Of a stretch of DNA of 64,000 nt, positions 22,914 to 38,288 are shown in pieces; the first letter of the stretch is position 1, and every line of letters starts with the position of its first letter. The notes beneath the pieces are model-generated. The model ran no database searches and was not told the DNA's origin. It saw only the letters and a list, made by a program, of their open reading frames with translations. The position numbers and the translations under genes are program-made. Origin of the DNA: Salvator merianae (Eukaryota > Chordata > Lepidosauria > Squamata > Teiidae). The stretch lies in assembly GCA_003586115.2 (NCBI GenBank), contig QVOM02000023.1, positions 3,909,284 through 3,973,283 of the forward strand, written 5' to 3'.

Positions 22914-23619
22914 GGCTAGCTCCACATGACAATTGAATATCACAATAAGGGCCCGGTCACACCTAGGTTTTAATCCAGCTTCAGTTCACTTTTGGATTGA
23001 AAGAACCCATCAGCAAAGTTACGAATCAGTTTCTTTCCACATTATTTAAGCTAAAGGTGGATTTTCTGAGTTAGATGACGCTGAAAGAAAACATCTTACG
23101 ACTTCACTAATATGTCCTCTCAGTCTGAAAGGGGATCGAAGCCGGATTAAAACTTAAAGTGCGACTGGGCCCTAATTGACAATATTCCGAAGAGAAGCCC
23201 CTCAGAATTGGCTAGATAGGGTGGGGTCCATGCTGTCTGTGTGCATTGTAGTGACATACACATCTGGGCATTTTGCTGGCGCAAAATACCAGGAAGTGTG
23301 ATATCGTGACCACCACGCAGAAACAGCCATCTTTTTGGTCCCTGCACGTGTGTGGTGGATGCGCACATCCAGGTAATTTGTCAGCACGAAATACTTGGAT
23401 GTGCACAATGCCACAATGCAGCTCTGGCTACAAAGTAAATAATAGCACTATTTTGGGAAGAGCTGCCCATCAGAGTCGGCTATTCTTGAAATAGGCTATC
23501 GTGTGTTTTAGGGAGGATATAGCGTGACTATGGTGGGGTTGTCACAGATATGTGTGGCAACCCCACCAGAGCGCCGCCATAATGGTGCCATATTTCCTCT
23601 GTCTGGACAGAACCTTAGT
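22914..23619. mobile_element. TIR element, family B, copy 1 (interrupted)
   Basis: The left end (GGCTAGCTCCACATGAC) and right end (CTGTCTGGACAGAACC) match the ends of the copy at 39362-39795. A family 2 element (22949-23172) is inserted near the left end. Removing it restores continuity with the other copy. Confidence 0.65.
22949..23172. mobile_element. TIR element, family 2, complete copy with TAA duplication
   Basis: A 224-bp element starting GGGCCCGGTCACACC and ending GTGCGACTGGGCCC, flanked on both sides by TAA. Inner arms TTTTAATCCAGCTTCAG and GAAGCCGGATTAAAA are also inverted. The three-base TAA duplication and GGGCCC ends suggest a PIF/Harbinger-type non-autonomous element. Confidence 0.75.
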
Positions 23620-23822
23620 GTTTTCCTCACTATTTCTGTAATTTACCCCTCACAGCTCAAAGCAACCTTGGCTTTCATAAGCCACATATTATAATAAAGA
23701 TTAAAAAAATGGGATTAGGATGAGAAGGCAAGTTTCCCCAATATGAAGATGCCATTTAAGGCAGAAAGTCTCTGAAATGTTATCTTTGGTTGACTCACAG
23801 AAACGTCATGGGCTTAGCCATA

Positions 23823-24000
23823 GGAGCTTTCTGCACTGGGTCTCATTCTGGATTATATTCCGGAATAGGGGCCACCATTTGCATGCTAGTGCAGACTGTG
23901 GCAGGTCCTGAGTGGGGCCTCCTGTAGCCTGCACCAGCATGTGGATGGCAGGTCCCTGTTCCGGGATACAAGCCAGAATAAGGCCCAGGGCAGAAAGGCT
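23823..24000. mobile_element. TIR element, family A, copy 1
   Basis: A foldback element with CTTTCTGCACTGGG at the left and GGGCAGAAAGGCT at the right; GATTATATTCCGGAAT faces an inverted TTCCGGGATACAAGCC. Related copies lie at 32537, 34300 and 43996. Confidence 0.7.
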
Positions 24001-24419
24001 TACACATGCCATGTTGCTGAACTATAGGGGAACGTTGTTCATTGACTGTCTGAACAAGACAAGATTCCACCCTTTGAGAGTAAAGGACAGGATATAAACA
24101 TTTAGAAATAAAGAAAGGAAGAGATTGGTGTAACCTGGCATATTACGTGCTGTGGATCACAAAATGGTGGTTTCTTCTGGACCCAAAGTTATGATAGGAC
24201 AATGGTGATGATGGGACTTGGCAGTTGTGGAGGAAGATCTTGAGGAAAACCTTATCGTATCTCTGGGCATGTCTTTCCCACAGCAAAGAGCCTCCATGTT
24301 GTGGAGGAAGATCTTATAATATCATATAGATCTTATAGTCTAGCTTTGAGGAAAACCTTATAGTATCTCTGGGCATGGCTTCCCCACAGCAAAGACCCTC
24401 CATGAGGAAACCATCTCAC

Positions 24420-24744
24420 CTCTTCTTCCAGCCTCTTGGCCTCTCGCTGGCTCATGAGGAAACCTTCGGCCAGGGCCACTGCTTGGCACAGGGTCTCCGC
24501 TCCGCATTCCCTCACCCAGCCCGCCATTTCCCTTGGCAGGAGGGTCAGAAACTGCTTCAGGATTGCCGGCTCCAGCATCTGCCACTTCAGGTCTCTTTCT
24601 GGCTCCAACCACTGAAGCCAAAATCGCCACAACTGGCTGCACAGTTCTCGGGGCCCCTTGGCATCCTGGCAACGGAACTCCTGAAAGTTTCTGCTTTCGT
24701 CATCCAGGTCCATGGTCCAGGCAGGAGGACAACCTCACCTCCAG
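24420..24744 (-). CDS. Unit 3 SCAN-domain exon (coding 24420-24713)
   Basis: Start codon at 24713 and a complete SCAN domain: CQDAKGPRELCSQLWRFWL, WLEPERDLKWQMLEPAILK, QFLTLLPREMAGWVRECG and QAVALAEGFLMSQRE. It is more diverged around helix 2 (PERDLKWQMLEP) than units 1, 2 and 5 (PERHTKRQMVEL), which could alter partner choice. Donor GAAGAG/GTGAGA, phase 0. The acceptor used in units 1 and 2 (CTGACTAG) is CTGACTAA here, so the splice probably moved to GCCAAG at 24745, within untranslated leader; the 5' end is uncertain. Confidence 0.92.
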
Positions 24745-25912
24745 CTTGGCGATTTAGTCAGAGGAGAGAAAACCAGACCTGCGGACAAGAAAGATTCATT
24801 CATCTAGTTCTTGCTCATGGTAGAAAACTTAGCATCACATTCGAGTAACTTCTAGAAAGTCCATCTGCCATTAACTCATTTCTCGATCGGGATTTGCCTG
24901 GAGGTGAAAACAAGTTATTAATTGATCTGGTGATTTAAAAAAATCTCTCTGTGCCAAGAGCCTATATTAGCTTATTTGTGGCCTCTATGTTCCACAAAAT
25001 GCAAGTATATGTGCAAAGGGAGTGCTTCCAATTTCCAAAGACATTTTCCATGTTTTGCAACCGTGGAACAGAGTGCAACAGTATTTTCAGTTGCTTTTGA
25101 CTCTTCCAGAAGTCAGATCCTCTGAAGATGGACATCGTAGCTATGTCCAAAGGATTAGGCTGTCAGAAGAACTATGGAACATGGCACAACAGCCCCCAAA
25201 CTACTATAAATGAGTATTTTCCCTCTTGCTCCATTAACAGAGAGGAAAGTGGGACCATTGCTGGATTGGAAAGCACCAACCCATTTAATTTTCTTATCTC
25301 TTCTCTCCTGAATATAATTTTTCACGGGCATTCCCTGCATCTAGCTACCAACTGAATTCTTTTATTTGTACTAAAATAAAGCAGAAAAACACATTAGCAT
25401 GGCTTCTTTCCCAGGTTTAGGCTAGTATTAGGGACCAGCTAGAAACCATCACTCCATTACAATTCCTTCACACCACACTTTACAAGTCAGTCCAAGATAG
25501 CTCAGATAAGCCCTAAGGTACAGAGGAAAAAGGAGAAGAAGATTGAGATTTGGAAAACATGTGCCAGGCAGGTTTGGCAGAACCTCATGTTCGCCTCACC
25601 TGGGAACACTGACCCAGGGCAGCTCCTGGTCAGTTACCTAGTTAGTGAGTTTTTCATTTATGCCTCTCTTGTTCTTTTCCTGGAAACCAGAAGGCATCAA
25701 ACTCTGTTCACCTCACTGGTGTTTCAAAGGAAATTTCCCTCTTTGTTTCCCGGCATACAGGGATGGAGAGAGACCCCAAGAATGGCCCCTGGAAATTGTT
25801 CTGGGCTGACAGCATCCTGGCCGGGAGAAAGAGGAGCCCTTTGACCTCAGAAAGGAAGACAGATGCAAAGAAAGACCAGGACAACCCCCCCCCATGTTGC
25901 TCCCTTTCCTAC

Positions 25913-26065
25913 CTCCAGCCAGCTGTGAAGGAAGAAATCCACCTGGACCTGCAAAGATCCTAAGGGCCAACCCCTCTTTCCCAATTTACTAAAGAGATGA
26001 TGATGGGCTGGATATATCCCAGGCAGCTTGGAGGCAGGGCATCTTCTGCCCTTTCTGATTGGAGA
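25913..26065 (-). promoter_or_regulatory. Unit 3 non-coding exon 1 and CCAAT promoter module
   Basis: Donor TGGAG/GTAGGA at 25913 with a reversed CCAAT box (ATTGG, 26058-26062) 149 bases upstream, within the conserved TTCTGCCCTTTCTGATTGG block. Confidence 0.6.
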
Positions 26066-29946
<3,881 letters not shown>

Positions 29947-30495
29947 CTGGAATAGAAAGAAAATATCATTTAAATGCCCAGGAGATGTATACATCCTTGG
30001 AATAAGAAACAAACATATTCCCTTGGGAGAGGACAAGGGTAGAATCTTCCTGGCATCTTTCTGTATTTAACTTCACTCTGATATAGTGAAGGGAAATGTT
30101 TCCTATAGGTTGGAGAACTTTGAATTGGAAAGTTAGCAAATATTCTTCTGTTAAAGAGCTTCAGACCATCAAACCTATTGACTGATTCCCCCGGGCGTGA
30201 TGCATGCAACTTTTCTCCATTAAAACTATTAGCACAAAATCTGGTCAATGGGCAATTTCCCAGCAGGACCTAAAAAAACTGTATTGGTGGAAAGTGGCAG
30301 AGAGTTGATTGGTATTGTGGGTGATTTTAATTTGAGGCTAATAACATTACAGGGTTGTTATATGACTCCCTTTACAATCCTTTACCTCAAATCTGGTCCC
30401 TTTGCTTTAGACCACGTCCACGTGTGGGAAAGGGGATCTTTGTACAGTTGCTGGTCCGATATACCAGCCAATGGAGAATCGCCCTTTGTTCACAA

Positions 30496-30640
30496 TGGGC
30501 CCATCTACAGCTAAGTTTTAATCCAGCTTCAGTCCACTTTCTGAGTGAGAGAACACATCAGCAAGGTGTCAAACTGTTTTATTTCTGCATTATCTAACTC
30601 AGACCACCTTGGGCTTGATAATGTGGGGGGAAAATGACTA
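30496..30640. mobile_element. TIR element, family 2, truncated copy
   Basis: Begins GGGCCCATCTACAGC and keeps TTTTAATCCAGCTTCAGTCC and GCATTATCTAACTCAGA; the right end is missing. Confidence 0.55.
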
Positions 30641-30814
30641 TCAGTTTGCTGAGAAACAATTATGCTGCAAAATGAGCAGGTCTCAAACTAGTATCATAAA
30701 AAAAAGAGCTGTTGATTCTTGGAAGACCTAAAGGAGGAGTGTAGAGGGTGTTCAGGCATAACTGAGAAATTCTGGCTTATAATTTTCTGTATGAAAGATT
30801 ACAATATTATTCAA

Positions 30815-31825
30815 GACAGTGAAAACTAAAAGAGATTGCAAAGAACTCCAGAGGGTTCTCTTGACGTTGGTGAATGGGCAAATAAGTGGCAAAATACTCT
30901 TCAATCTTAGCAAGTGCAATGTGATGCATATTGGGGCAAAGAACCCTAATTACACCTATAAACTGTTGGGGGCTGAGCTTTCTGTGGCAGACCAGGGAAG
31001 GGATCTTGGGGTTCTAGCAGACAGCTCAATGAAAGTGTCAACTCCGTGTGCAGCAGCAGTGAAAAAGGCAAATTCAATGCTAGGAGCAATTAGACAGGGA
31101 ATACAAAACAAGTCGGCAAGTGTCATTGTGCCTCTTTATAAATCTATGGTGAGGCCACAGTTGGAATATTGTGTACAATTCTGGTCACCTCACCTCACCT
31201 CAGAAAGCACATTGTGGAACTGGAAAAAAGGCAGAAAAGGGCAACCAGAATGATCAAAGGGCTGGAATACCTTCCTTACGAAATCAGGCTGCAACGCCTT
31301 GGCCTCTTCAGCCTTGAAAAGCGGCGTTTAAGAGGGGACCTGATTAGAGTATGTAAAATTATGCATGGTGTGGAAAAGGTGGATAGAGAAAAAAATCTTT
31401 TCTCTATCGCACAACACTAGAACCAGGTGGCACTCCATGAAGCTGATGGGCAGGAGAGTTAGGACTGACAAGGGGAAGTATTTTTGCACCCAGAGGGTCA
31501 TTGGTCTATAGAATTGTCTACCAGAAGAGGTGGTGACAGCCATCAGCCTGGACAGCTTTAAGAAGGGATAGAACAGATTCATGGAGGTCAGGTGTATCAG
31601 TGGCTGCTAGAATGGATACCCAGGTACTGCCTCCAGGGTGGAGAGACAGGCAGGAGGCCTCTGAAGGCCATTTGCAGGGAGTCAAGAGCAGGTGAAGGTT
31701 TTGCCTTCGTCTTCTGCTTGAGATGCCCAGAAGCAATTGGTGGGCCACTGTGTGAGGCAGGATACTGGACTAGATGGGCTCTGGCCTGATCCAGCAGCGA
31801 CCCCCTTATTTCCTTATGATATGGA
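30815..31825 (+). mobile_element. CR1-like LINE, 3' part with reverse transcriptase end
   Basis: Plus-strand LINE inside the unit 4 pseudogene. It encodes the C-terminal reverse-transcriptase landmarks RDLGVLADSSMKVSTPCAA, KKANSMLGAIRQGI, PLYKSMVRPQLEYCVQFWS and, in a second frame, RATRMIKGLEYLPYE and LGLFSLEKRRLRGDLI. The 3' part reads GGACTAGATGGGCTC, CTGATCCAGCAGC and ends near TTCCTTATGATATG. 5'-truncated and frameshifted. The same 3' end recurs at 47765, 51046, 54985, 60770 and 61722. Confidence 0.88.
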
Positions 31826-31898
31826 TGGGCAATTTAATTCCTGATACAGATACAAAGCTCAAATCTGAGACACAAACAAAGAACTTTTCTAATCTAGC

Positions 31899-32007
31899 TT
31901 CCCTCAACATGGACCCTGCAGATGTTGCTGGAGTTTCCCTTCTAGGGCCCCCTGCAGGGAATCAGCCATGATGGGAGGTGTAATCCAGCAACCTCTGGGG
32001 AGAGCTA
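31899..32007. repeat. Palindromic element in unit 4 intron
   Basis: Copy of the element at 20105-20212, with ATGATGGGAGGTGTAATCCA and CTCTGGGGAGAGCTAG, next to the KRAB-B exon as in unit 3. Confidence 0.5.
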
Positions 32008-32079
32008 GTCAATAAAAGTGCTGTAAAAAAAAAAAGAGAGAGAATGGAAAATGAAGGACTCGACCTGCTGAACTTTCAC

Positions 32080-32175
32080 CTTCCTCAGGACACCAACTTG
32101 CATTGAACTCTCTCTTGTTTTCTTCTTCTTCAAGCCAGCTGAGGAGATCAGGCCTGGGAACCGGAAGTCCTCCCC
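32080..32175 (-). pseudogene. Unit 4 KRAB-B exon, still open
   Basis: 96 bp with intact TTCTGAAG acceptor and GAGGAAG/GTGAAA donor. It encodes LPVPRPDLLSWLEEEENKRE, the best KRAB-B match in the window. It is listed as pseudogene because the exons around it are broken. Confidence 0.75.
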
Positions 32176-32536
32176 CTTCAGAAGGGAACAAAAGCAAATT
32201 ACGGTTTCTGCAGCGCGGTCTGACGTGTGCAGTGGCCGGTGGATGAACGGGGAGTCACCTCTGGAAGTTCCTTCCGTGTGTTGTGCTGGTTTAGTGGCTC
32301 TTCCGACAGTCCTTTGATTCGCCTGTACCCAGTGTCTTAGAATTGAGTGGTAATGGATTTATTTGAATATGGCCATTGGCCAGATTAAAGGAAAAACTGT
32401 ATATTAAAAACACATATATACAGAAAGAATAAAACATACACATACGCACACTGTACTTTAACCAGGAAATGTGAGATAATCTTTGCTTAATTCTGGACAT
32501 AGGATAGAAGAACTTTGCCTCATTAAATCAAACTAT

Positions 32537-32738
32537 GGCCTTTTCTGCACTAGGTCTTATTCCGGATTATATCCTGGAACAGGGGTCTGCTGTCTGCATG
32601 CTAGTGCAGAATACAGCAGATTCCAGGCTTTTTCTGTGGTGGCCCTGGGTGGGGACTTTTATAGTCTCCATCAGCATGCGGACGGCAGGGTCATATTCTG
32701 GGATATAATCTGGAATAAGGCCCAGTGCAGAAAGGGCT
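32537..32738. mobile_element. TIR element, family A, copy 2
   Basis: 202 bp, starting GGCCTTTTCTGCACTAGG and ending CCCAGTGCAGAAAGGGCT, flanked by TAT on both sides. Confidence 0.75.
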
Positions 32739-33098
32739 TATATCCTTCTTAAATGACACTATTGCTGTCTCCAGATGGCAAGAGGCAATCGTGCAATCTA
32801 AAGAACATTCCAAAATTGCCTCTCGCTGTCCTGGTCAGACATGGGAGGCAATAGTAGGTTCTTACCTATGTCTGCCTGCTGCTTCCGTGATGGTTCCTCT
32901 TGAAAATACCCGGATGCTAGTCAAGCACTCACCCCTTTGTTTTATTCTCTTGCACCTGATTAGCGATCTGGTTATTTTCAAGAGGAACGATCGTGGAAGC
33001 ACTAGGCAGACACAGAATTACCAACCAAAGCACAAAAGGATTCCCTACCCACCGGAAATCTTTTCATTGGGTTTGATATCTAAGGAATTGGAAAAGTA

Positions 33099-33934
33099 CA
33101 GGGTGTTTCCAAAAGAGGGACCTAATCTGAAATTGCTATATCTCTGCAACCATGAACCACCCACGAATGAAACTCTTACCACTTGAAAGGGCGGGGCGTA
33201 GAGTTTCAAATCTGAACAGCCTCAAAACCAGAATCGTGGCAGTGGTGACTTCAGCGGAAGAAGACACTTTGAGAGGCATTGGGGACAAATCCAGCTATCG
33301 ACTCTGTGTTGTCCATACAGCTATCTCAGCAATAAAAGCCATAATTGTTTATGGTTGGAGAGACTCCCCAAAAATGGTCATTACAGAGGTGGAATCATTA
33401 CATTATAGCCCAAAATGTCTTTTCAATTAATATATGAGAACAAAGAAAAGTATAATTTATGAAGAACAAAGGGGAATCAAATGATAAGGGAAAAATGGAT
33501 GAAGATTAAATAATAAATGGAAACAAACTCAGAGAGCGAAGGCCTGATACAGAAGATGAACAGGATCTTTCAGTGGAATGTATGATTTTGGCAGGGTGGG
33601 AGGGTGGGGTAGAAGTAATAAACTAAATTATATAATTGAGGACATTTTCTTATGTAAAAACTGTTGGATGTGTAAGTGTATATCTCTATCTCTATCTCTA
33701 TCTCTATCTAACTCTAACTCTAACAACTCTAACTCTAACAACTCTAACTCTATCTATATCTACCAAAAAAGAAAATTAATTAAAAAAAAAGATGTCCCAC
33801 ATAGAGCATTTATAAAATGGTTAACAAAATTTGATCACTCGTTAAACTGTTTGTAACTTTTTGTGTAATTGTAGCACGTTGCCATCGTGAAATATATGAC
33901 TTTGAAACTGGGTCCACCTTTTTGAAACATCTTA
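33099..33934. mobile_element. Mariner-like non-autonomous element nested in L1
   Basis: Ends are imperfect inverted repeats: CAGGGTGTTTCCAAAAGAGG at the left, TAAGATGTTTCAAAAAGGTG read inward from the right. It is flanked by TA on both sides. Removing it with one TA joins ELEK and YNAMLQ in one L1 reading frame. It has no transposase and carries a TCTATC/TCTAAC microsatellite at about 33680-33760. Confidence 0.75.
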
Positions 33935-34299
33935 TATAACGCTATGCTGCAATTTATGGTTACAGAAGCTAGACTGGTATCTGTGCATCACTGAAAAAGG
34001 CCGAAAATTCCATTGTTGGAAGATTTGATTGCAAAGCTGATGAATTTTGCAGAAACAGACAAACTGACAAATGTATTAAGAGATGAAACTACGTCAAACT
34101 TTGTTCAGAAATGGTGACCTTTTATCAACTATCTGCAGATATCAGAGAAAAAAATTACCATTGGCAGACTTTGAAGAATGATGGGAGACAAAGGTATTGG
34201 GGTACTAAAAGACTAAACAAGAGGAGCGGAAGGTTAAAGATACCAATCAATTTTTTGGAAGAAGATTAGAAGCAATCAATTAGCAACAAAGTATACATT

Positions 34300-34479
34300 G
34301 GTCCTTTCTGCACTTGGACTTATTCCAGATTATATCTCAGAATAGGGACCTGCCATCTGCATGCTAGTGCAGACTATGGTAGACTCTGGGCAAGACCTTT
34401 CATAATTTGCACTAGCATGTGCATAGCAGGTCCCTATTCTGGGATATCATTCACAATAAGGCCAAGTGCAGAAAGGGCC
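34300..34479. mobile_element. TIR element, family A, copy 3
   Basis: 180 bp between two ATT triplets, starting GGTCCTTTCTGCACTTGG and ending CCAAGTGCAGAAAGGGCC. Confidence 0.78.
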
Positions 34480-34561
34480 ATTGCATCGCTTGGTGTTTTT
34501 AGAATAGTATGAAATTTTATACTTTATAACAATTTAATAAAAAAAAAAATGGGTTCCCTAC

Positions 34562-34688
34562 CCAGGGAGGCCACATTCACATAATTCTCCTACATGACTT
34601 TATGTTATATGGTTCTTTCCAGGGGGTCCAGCACGGTCCATTCCCTCTCGTTGAAAAAGATGACCCCATCTTGGATAGTCAACGGAAT
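34562..34688 (-). pseudogene. Unit 4 KRAB-A exon, inactivated
   Basis: The remnant still spans exactly 127 bp and the donor (CTGG/GTAGGG) is intact, but the acceptor is changed from CAG to CAA. It reads [20 protein letters not shown] and then a TAA stop where the tyrosine of the IYRDVM motif should be. It is closest in residue choice to unit 5. Confidence 0.88.
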
Positions 34689-35147
34689 TTGAAAGGAAGG
34701 ATAGATATACAGAGATTCTCTTCTAAGAAAGAACTGCAGACAGGCACCAGGAATTCTCTCAGTTTCTTTTCCAATGAAAAAGAAAGGCTCTTAAAATGTC
34801 AACTGTGGCATTCAAAAGGACCTAAACGGATTGAATCATTTCAAGGTGCTAAATGACGCACAAACGAAAGCAGAAGAAACACCAAGTCAATAGTTTTCTG
34901 TCACAAAACTTAAGCTCTATTAAAACTCAATAGTCCAGGCTAGCTCAAAATTTACAAAACGTTTATCCAACAGTAAAGAAACAGCTTCAAATATAAACAT
35001 GTAAAATGGTTCACTGAGATATTTCTACTCAGGCTTCAAAGCAACCTTCTATTGCGGAGGTGGAGAAAGAAAGAGAATACGCTAAACAAAACTATACCCC
35101 CAAATAAAGAGAGAAAACTCTGTTCACTTCATTCAGTTGTGTCTTAC

Positions 35148-35187
35148 CTGTGAAGATATTGCATCACAAAGAGGATTCTGCATTTTT
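35148..35187 (-). pseudogene. Unit 4 remnant of the 65-bp exon
   Basis: Donor CTTCACAG/GTAAG is intact, but the exon is shortened by an internal deletion and the CTGACAG acceptor has become CCGGATAA. Confidence 0.6.
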
Positions 35188-35289
35188 TATCCGGAGGAGA
35201 AGATAGAGGAAACAGTTATCAGCAGGAAGGTGCAGTTTGTGCTTCTGTTTTTATCGGTCTTGGCTGGGTACTAGCAAATCAGGGTCAAC

Positions 35290-35570
35290 TCCTGGGCACC
35301 CCATTTTGGCACAGGTATAGAAGTGATTTGCTATTGACTATTTCCAGGGAGAGGCTGGGGACTGAACCGACAACCTTCTGCTTTCCAGCCTTACCACTGA
35401 GCTACAGCCCCTCCCAGACTCCATGGCCCCCTCTATGCAGTTTTCTTGGCAGAAATACAGGAGTGGTTTGCCATTGTCCACTTCCAGGGAGAGGCTGGGG
35501 ATCGAACCAGCAGCACTCTGCTTTCCAGGCAGTTTCCCTACTACTGAGCTATAGCCACTCCTCCAATGCA
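35290..35570 (-). mobile_element. tRNA-derived SINE, two units head to tail
   Basis: On the minus strand each unit has an A-box-like GGCTGTAGCTCAGTGGTAAG (or GCTATAGCTCAGTAG) and a B-box-like GGTTCGATCCCCAGCC, followed by GCAAACCACTCCTGTATTTC. The units are joined at CCATGGAGTCTGGGAGGGGC. The same dimer is found in the other orientation at 50821-51045. Confidence 0.75.
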
Positions 35571-36431
35571 CTGGATCATATGGATTTTTCCAACCCTTAG
35601 ACTATCAGAAAAAAACCCATAGAAATATAGAAAACTTATTTTTTTAGGCACAGCTATTGTTCTGTCTAAGGGGCTAGCTACACATAAACCTTACCTCTTG
35701 CATTAAAGAGGAATCCACTTTAAATGCACTTTAATTTTGTGTCAGGAGGGAACAGACACAAAGTATTAAATGCACGTCCACTGCATGCTTTTTACACACG
35801 TAGGAAGTCTTGCAATGAACTGCTCTGCCCCTTAATGTGCCCCCCTCTCCTCCTCCTCCCCAGAACTGTAACAATTGATATACACTTCCTGTGAATAGAT
35901 CTATGGTCACTCTGCCCCCCTTTTCTGTTCCACTGTCCTGTGCAAAATAGTTCCTGTGATGCATTGCCGAATTTCCTGCTAATAGATCTACGGCTACCCT
36001 CATCTCTTTTTCTGTTCTCCGACCTTGTGCAAAATTTTCCGTTCCTGTGCACAGATATTTTTTTTCCCCCGGAGCAAATGCATTCCTACACTTCCTGTGA
36101 ATAGATCTATGGGCACCCTTCCCCTCCTCCTTGAATGCCCAAGTCCCACCCCCTTCTAAATTTGCAACTCGGGCAGACAAAAGGAAAACAAAACACGGAT
36201 GGAAGCGTTCCGTGATGAATGCTGGAAGAATCCCTCTGCAGAAGAACGGATCGAAAGGAAAATACTGCACATTTCACATGAGAACTCACATTTAGATACG
36301 ATTTTTTTCCCCTGCAGTGGAAACTGAATGAATGCACATTAAAAACTATGTGTAAAAGCCCTAGACTTGCCAGAATTTCATTCCAGGGTTTTCCTAAGTC
36401 CTTTCGTGCAATCCAGGAAAGAACCCCATAC

Positions 36432-36497
36432 CTGTGGCACCTTCTTTCTGCCCTCCCCATGGAATTCTTCACCTACCCTCCTCCATGTTTCAGGAAC
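36432..36497 (-). pseudogene. Unit 4 linker exon, 66 bp
   Basis: Acceptor TTTTCAG and donor CACAG/GTATG are present. It encodes VPETWRRVGEEFHGEGRKKV followed by PQ. At 66 bp it is one base short of the 67 bp in the other units, so it would throw the next exon out of phase. Confidence 0.65.
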
Positions 36498-37787
36498 CTG
36501 AAAAGAAGAAGAGGCAAATAAAGGAACTATGTTGTCTGCTTTCTTCTCCCTTTCTGTCAGTAGGGACAGCTCCAGATGCTGGCTGAATATTGTGGCAGCA
36601 AGAGATATTCCAGAGAAATATTGATGCACACACCCAGGTATTTCGCCAGCACGAAATTTGTACTGGCCGGGGACCATAAATAAATGTTCATTCATTCATC
36701 TTCCTTGGATGTCTTTCTCAGTTTTGGTTTGCCCAAAGCCGAAATAAGTCACCAATTGCATCTGGAGATTTCAGGAAATCTCAGTCAAAAGTGCCTGAAC
36801 ACTTTGTAGCATCAAACCTCAAAAAGCAAGTTCTGTTGAGCAAATGCCCTAAAGTGGGTGCCTGCAATTTCAGAAGGCACATCTGGGTGGTTTGCCCCTT
36901 GGAAAAGAGCACAAGTGTGCAGGCATATTTCCCCCTTTCCTTCACTGATAGAGAGGGAAGAAAGACAATTGCACAGTCTGAAAAGTATCCAGACCAGACT
37001 CTTATTGCTTCTCCCTTGAATTACTGACACAGGTATGTACTTGCATCCAGCTGCGTTTATACCTAAGTTTGAATCCAGCAAAATGGCAATCTGTTTTCTT
37101 TCGGCATTATCTGACTCAGAAAATTCACCTTTGGGTTACGTAATGTGGAAGGAAAATGACTAGTTCCTTTGCTGCTCTGGGTTTTCTCCCTCTTATGGTG
37201 GAAGCTGGGTTAAAATTTATTCTTTTATATTAAATTTATAAGGCACAAATCCACATTACCACAACTTATCTCTGAGAACCTGTCCAGTTCCGGTTTCAGA
37301 TTCTGTTAGGGACTAGCTAAAAGTCATCCCTCCACTGGGGTTATCCAGACCACACTTTACAAACTGGTCCAGGAAAGTTCTGAGAAGTATTCGTATGCAG
37401 AAGAAAAAGAAGCAATGCGTATAGGATTTGTAAACCAAAGCTCTGGGCAGATATGGCAAGGATGGATGTTGATCCATCTGCGAATCTTGCCAAAGGGCAA
37501 TTCCTGGTTAGTTATCTATTTTGAGAGATTCTCATTTATGTCTCTCTATTTGCTTTCCTGGAGACCTCATGGCTCCAAAGCCTGCTCATCTCACTTCTGT
37601 TTCAGAAAGAATTCTCTCTCTCTCTTCAGGATACAGGGATGCAGATAGACCCCAAAAATGCTCCCTGGGAATTGTTCCTGGCCACCAGCATTCTGGCCAG
37701 GAGAAATTTGATCTCTTTGATCTCAAAAAAGGAATAAACATGCAAGGAAAGACCAGGACCCCCCTCTTCAAGTTGCTCCTTTCCTAC
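36498..37787. other. Unit 4: interval where a SCAN exon is expected, none found
   Basis: In every other unit a SCAN exon lies between the 67-bp exon and exon 1. Here no SCAN motif (RELC, LLPKEM, AETLCQAV) is seen in any minus frame. The interval contains a family B fragment (36555-36680) and a family 2 fragment (37050-37225). Confidence 0.7.
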
Positions 37788-37945
37788 CTGCAGCCAATTA
37801 TGAAGGAAGAAGCCCAACTGGATTTGCCCAGACCCCAAAGACAAGCACCTCCTTCCAACACCAATTTGCTAAAGGGATGCTAGGTGGGTGTGTCCAGGGG
37901 GCTTGGAGGCGGGGCATCTCTGCCCTCTCTGATTGGAGGATTTGC
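37788..37945 (-). promoter_or_regulatory. Unit 4 relic exon 1 and CCAAT promoter module
   Basis: Donor CTGCAG/GTAGGA at 37788 and reversed CCAAT (ATTGG, 37932-37936) 148 bases upstream. Next to the CCAAT is ATTTGCAT, whose complement ATGCAAAT is the octamer motif bound by POU factors; this is seen only in unit 4. Confidence 0.55.
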
Positions 37946-38288
37946 ATTTCCCCTCTCCTCCTCCCCTCTAGTGAGGTCTCAGGTTCCCCAAATCCCTGGA
38001 AAGCCATCCCTTTCCAGCTGAAATTGAATAAGAGAGAAGTTATTGTTACTGAAAAAAATTCACCCCAAATTGCTAGAATTCTACAAACCATTCCTGGTTT
38101 TTATGAACTGATTCTGACCATATTGTTTTTCCTTTTAGCTTATAGGCTGTTAGGAAGGAGATATTTATACCACCATTGCCCAAATGTGTCTCACACTGCC
38201 CCCTGGGACTCTTCAGAGAAAGGGCAGGCTATAAATTCCGGAAATAAATAAACAAGTTAGGGATCATGCTGAAAATAAAGTTGCCCCA

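Larger units (their letters stand above)
33052..34553 (+). mobile_element. L1 LINE 3' fragment inserted at the unit 4 KRAB-A donor
   Basis: The 11-mer TTCCCTACCCA occurs at 33041-33051 and again at 34554-34564, and a run of 11 A at 34539-34549 precedes the right copy. Between them are L1 ORF2 C-terminal landmarks (ISKELEKY, then VTEARLVSVH, LMNFAETDKLTNVLRDETTS) with stops. The insertion is antisense to the gene and duplicated the KRAB-A donor region. A mariner-like element (33099-33934) and a family A element (34300-34479) lie inside it. Confidence 0.8.

Noticed and set aside
35290..35570. Possible tRNA genes
   Set aside because: A- and B-box-like sequences are present but the cloverleaf is not kept and SINE body sequence follows.
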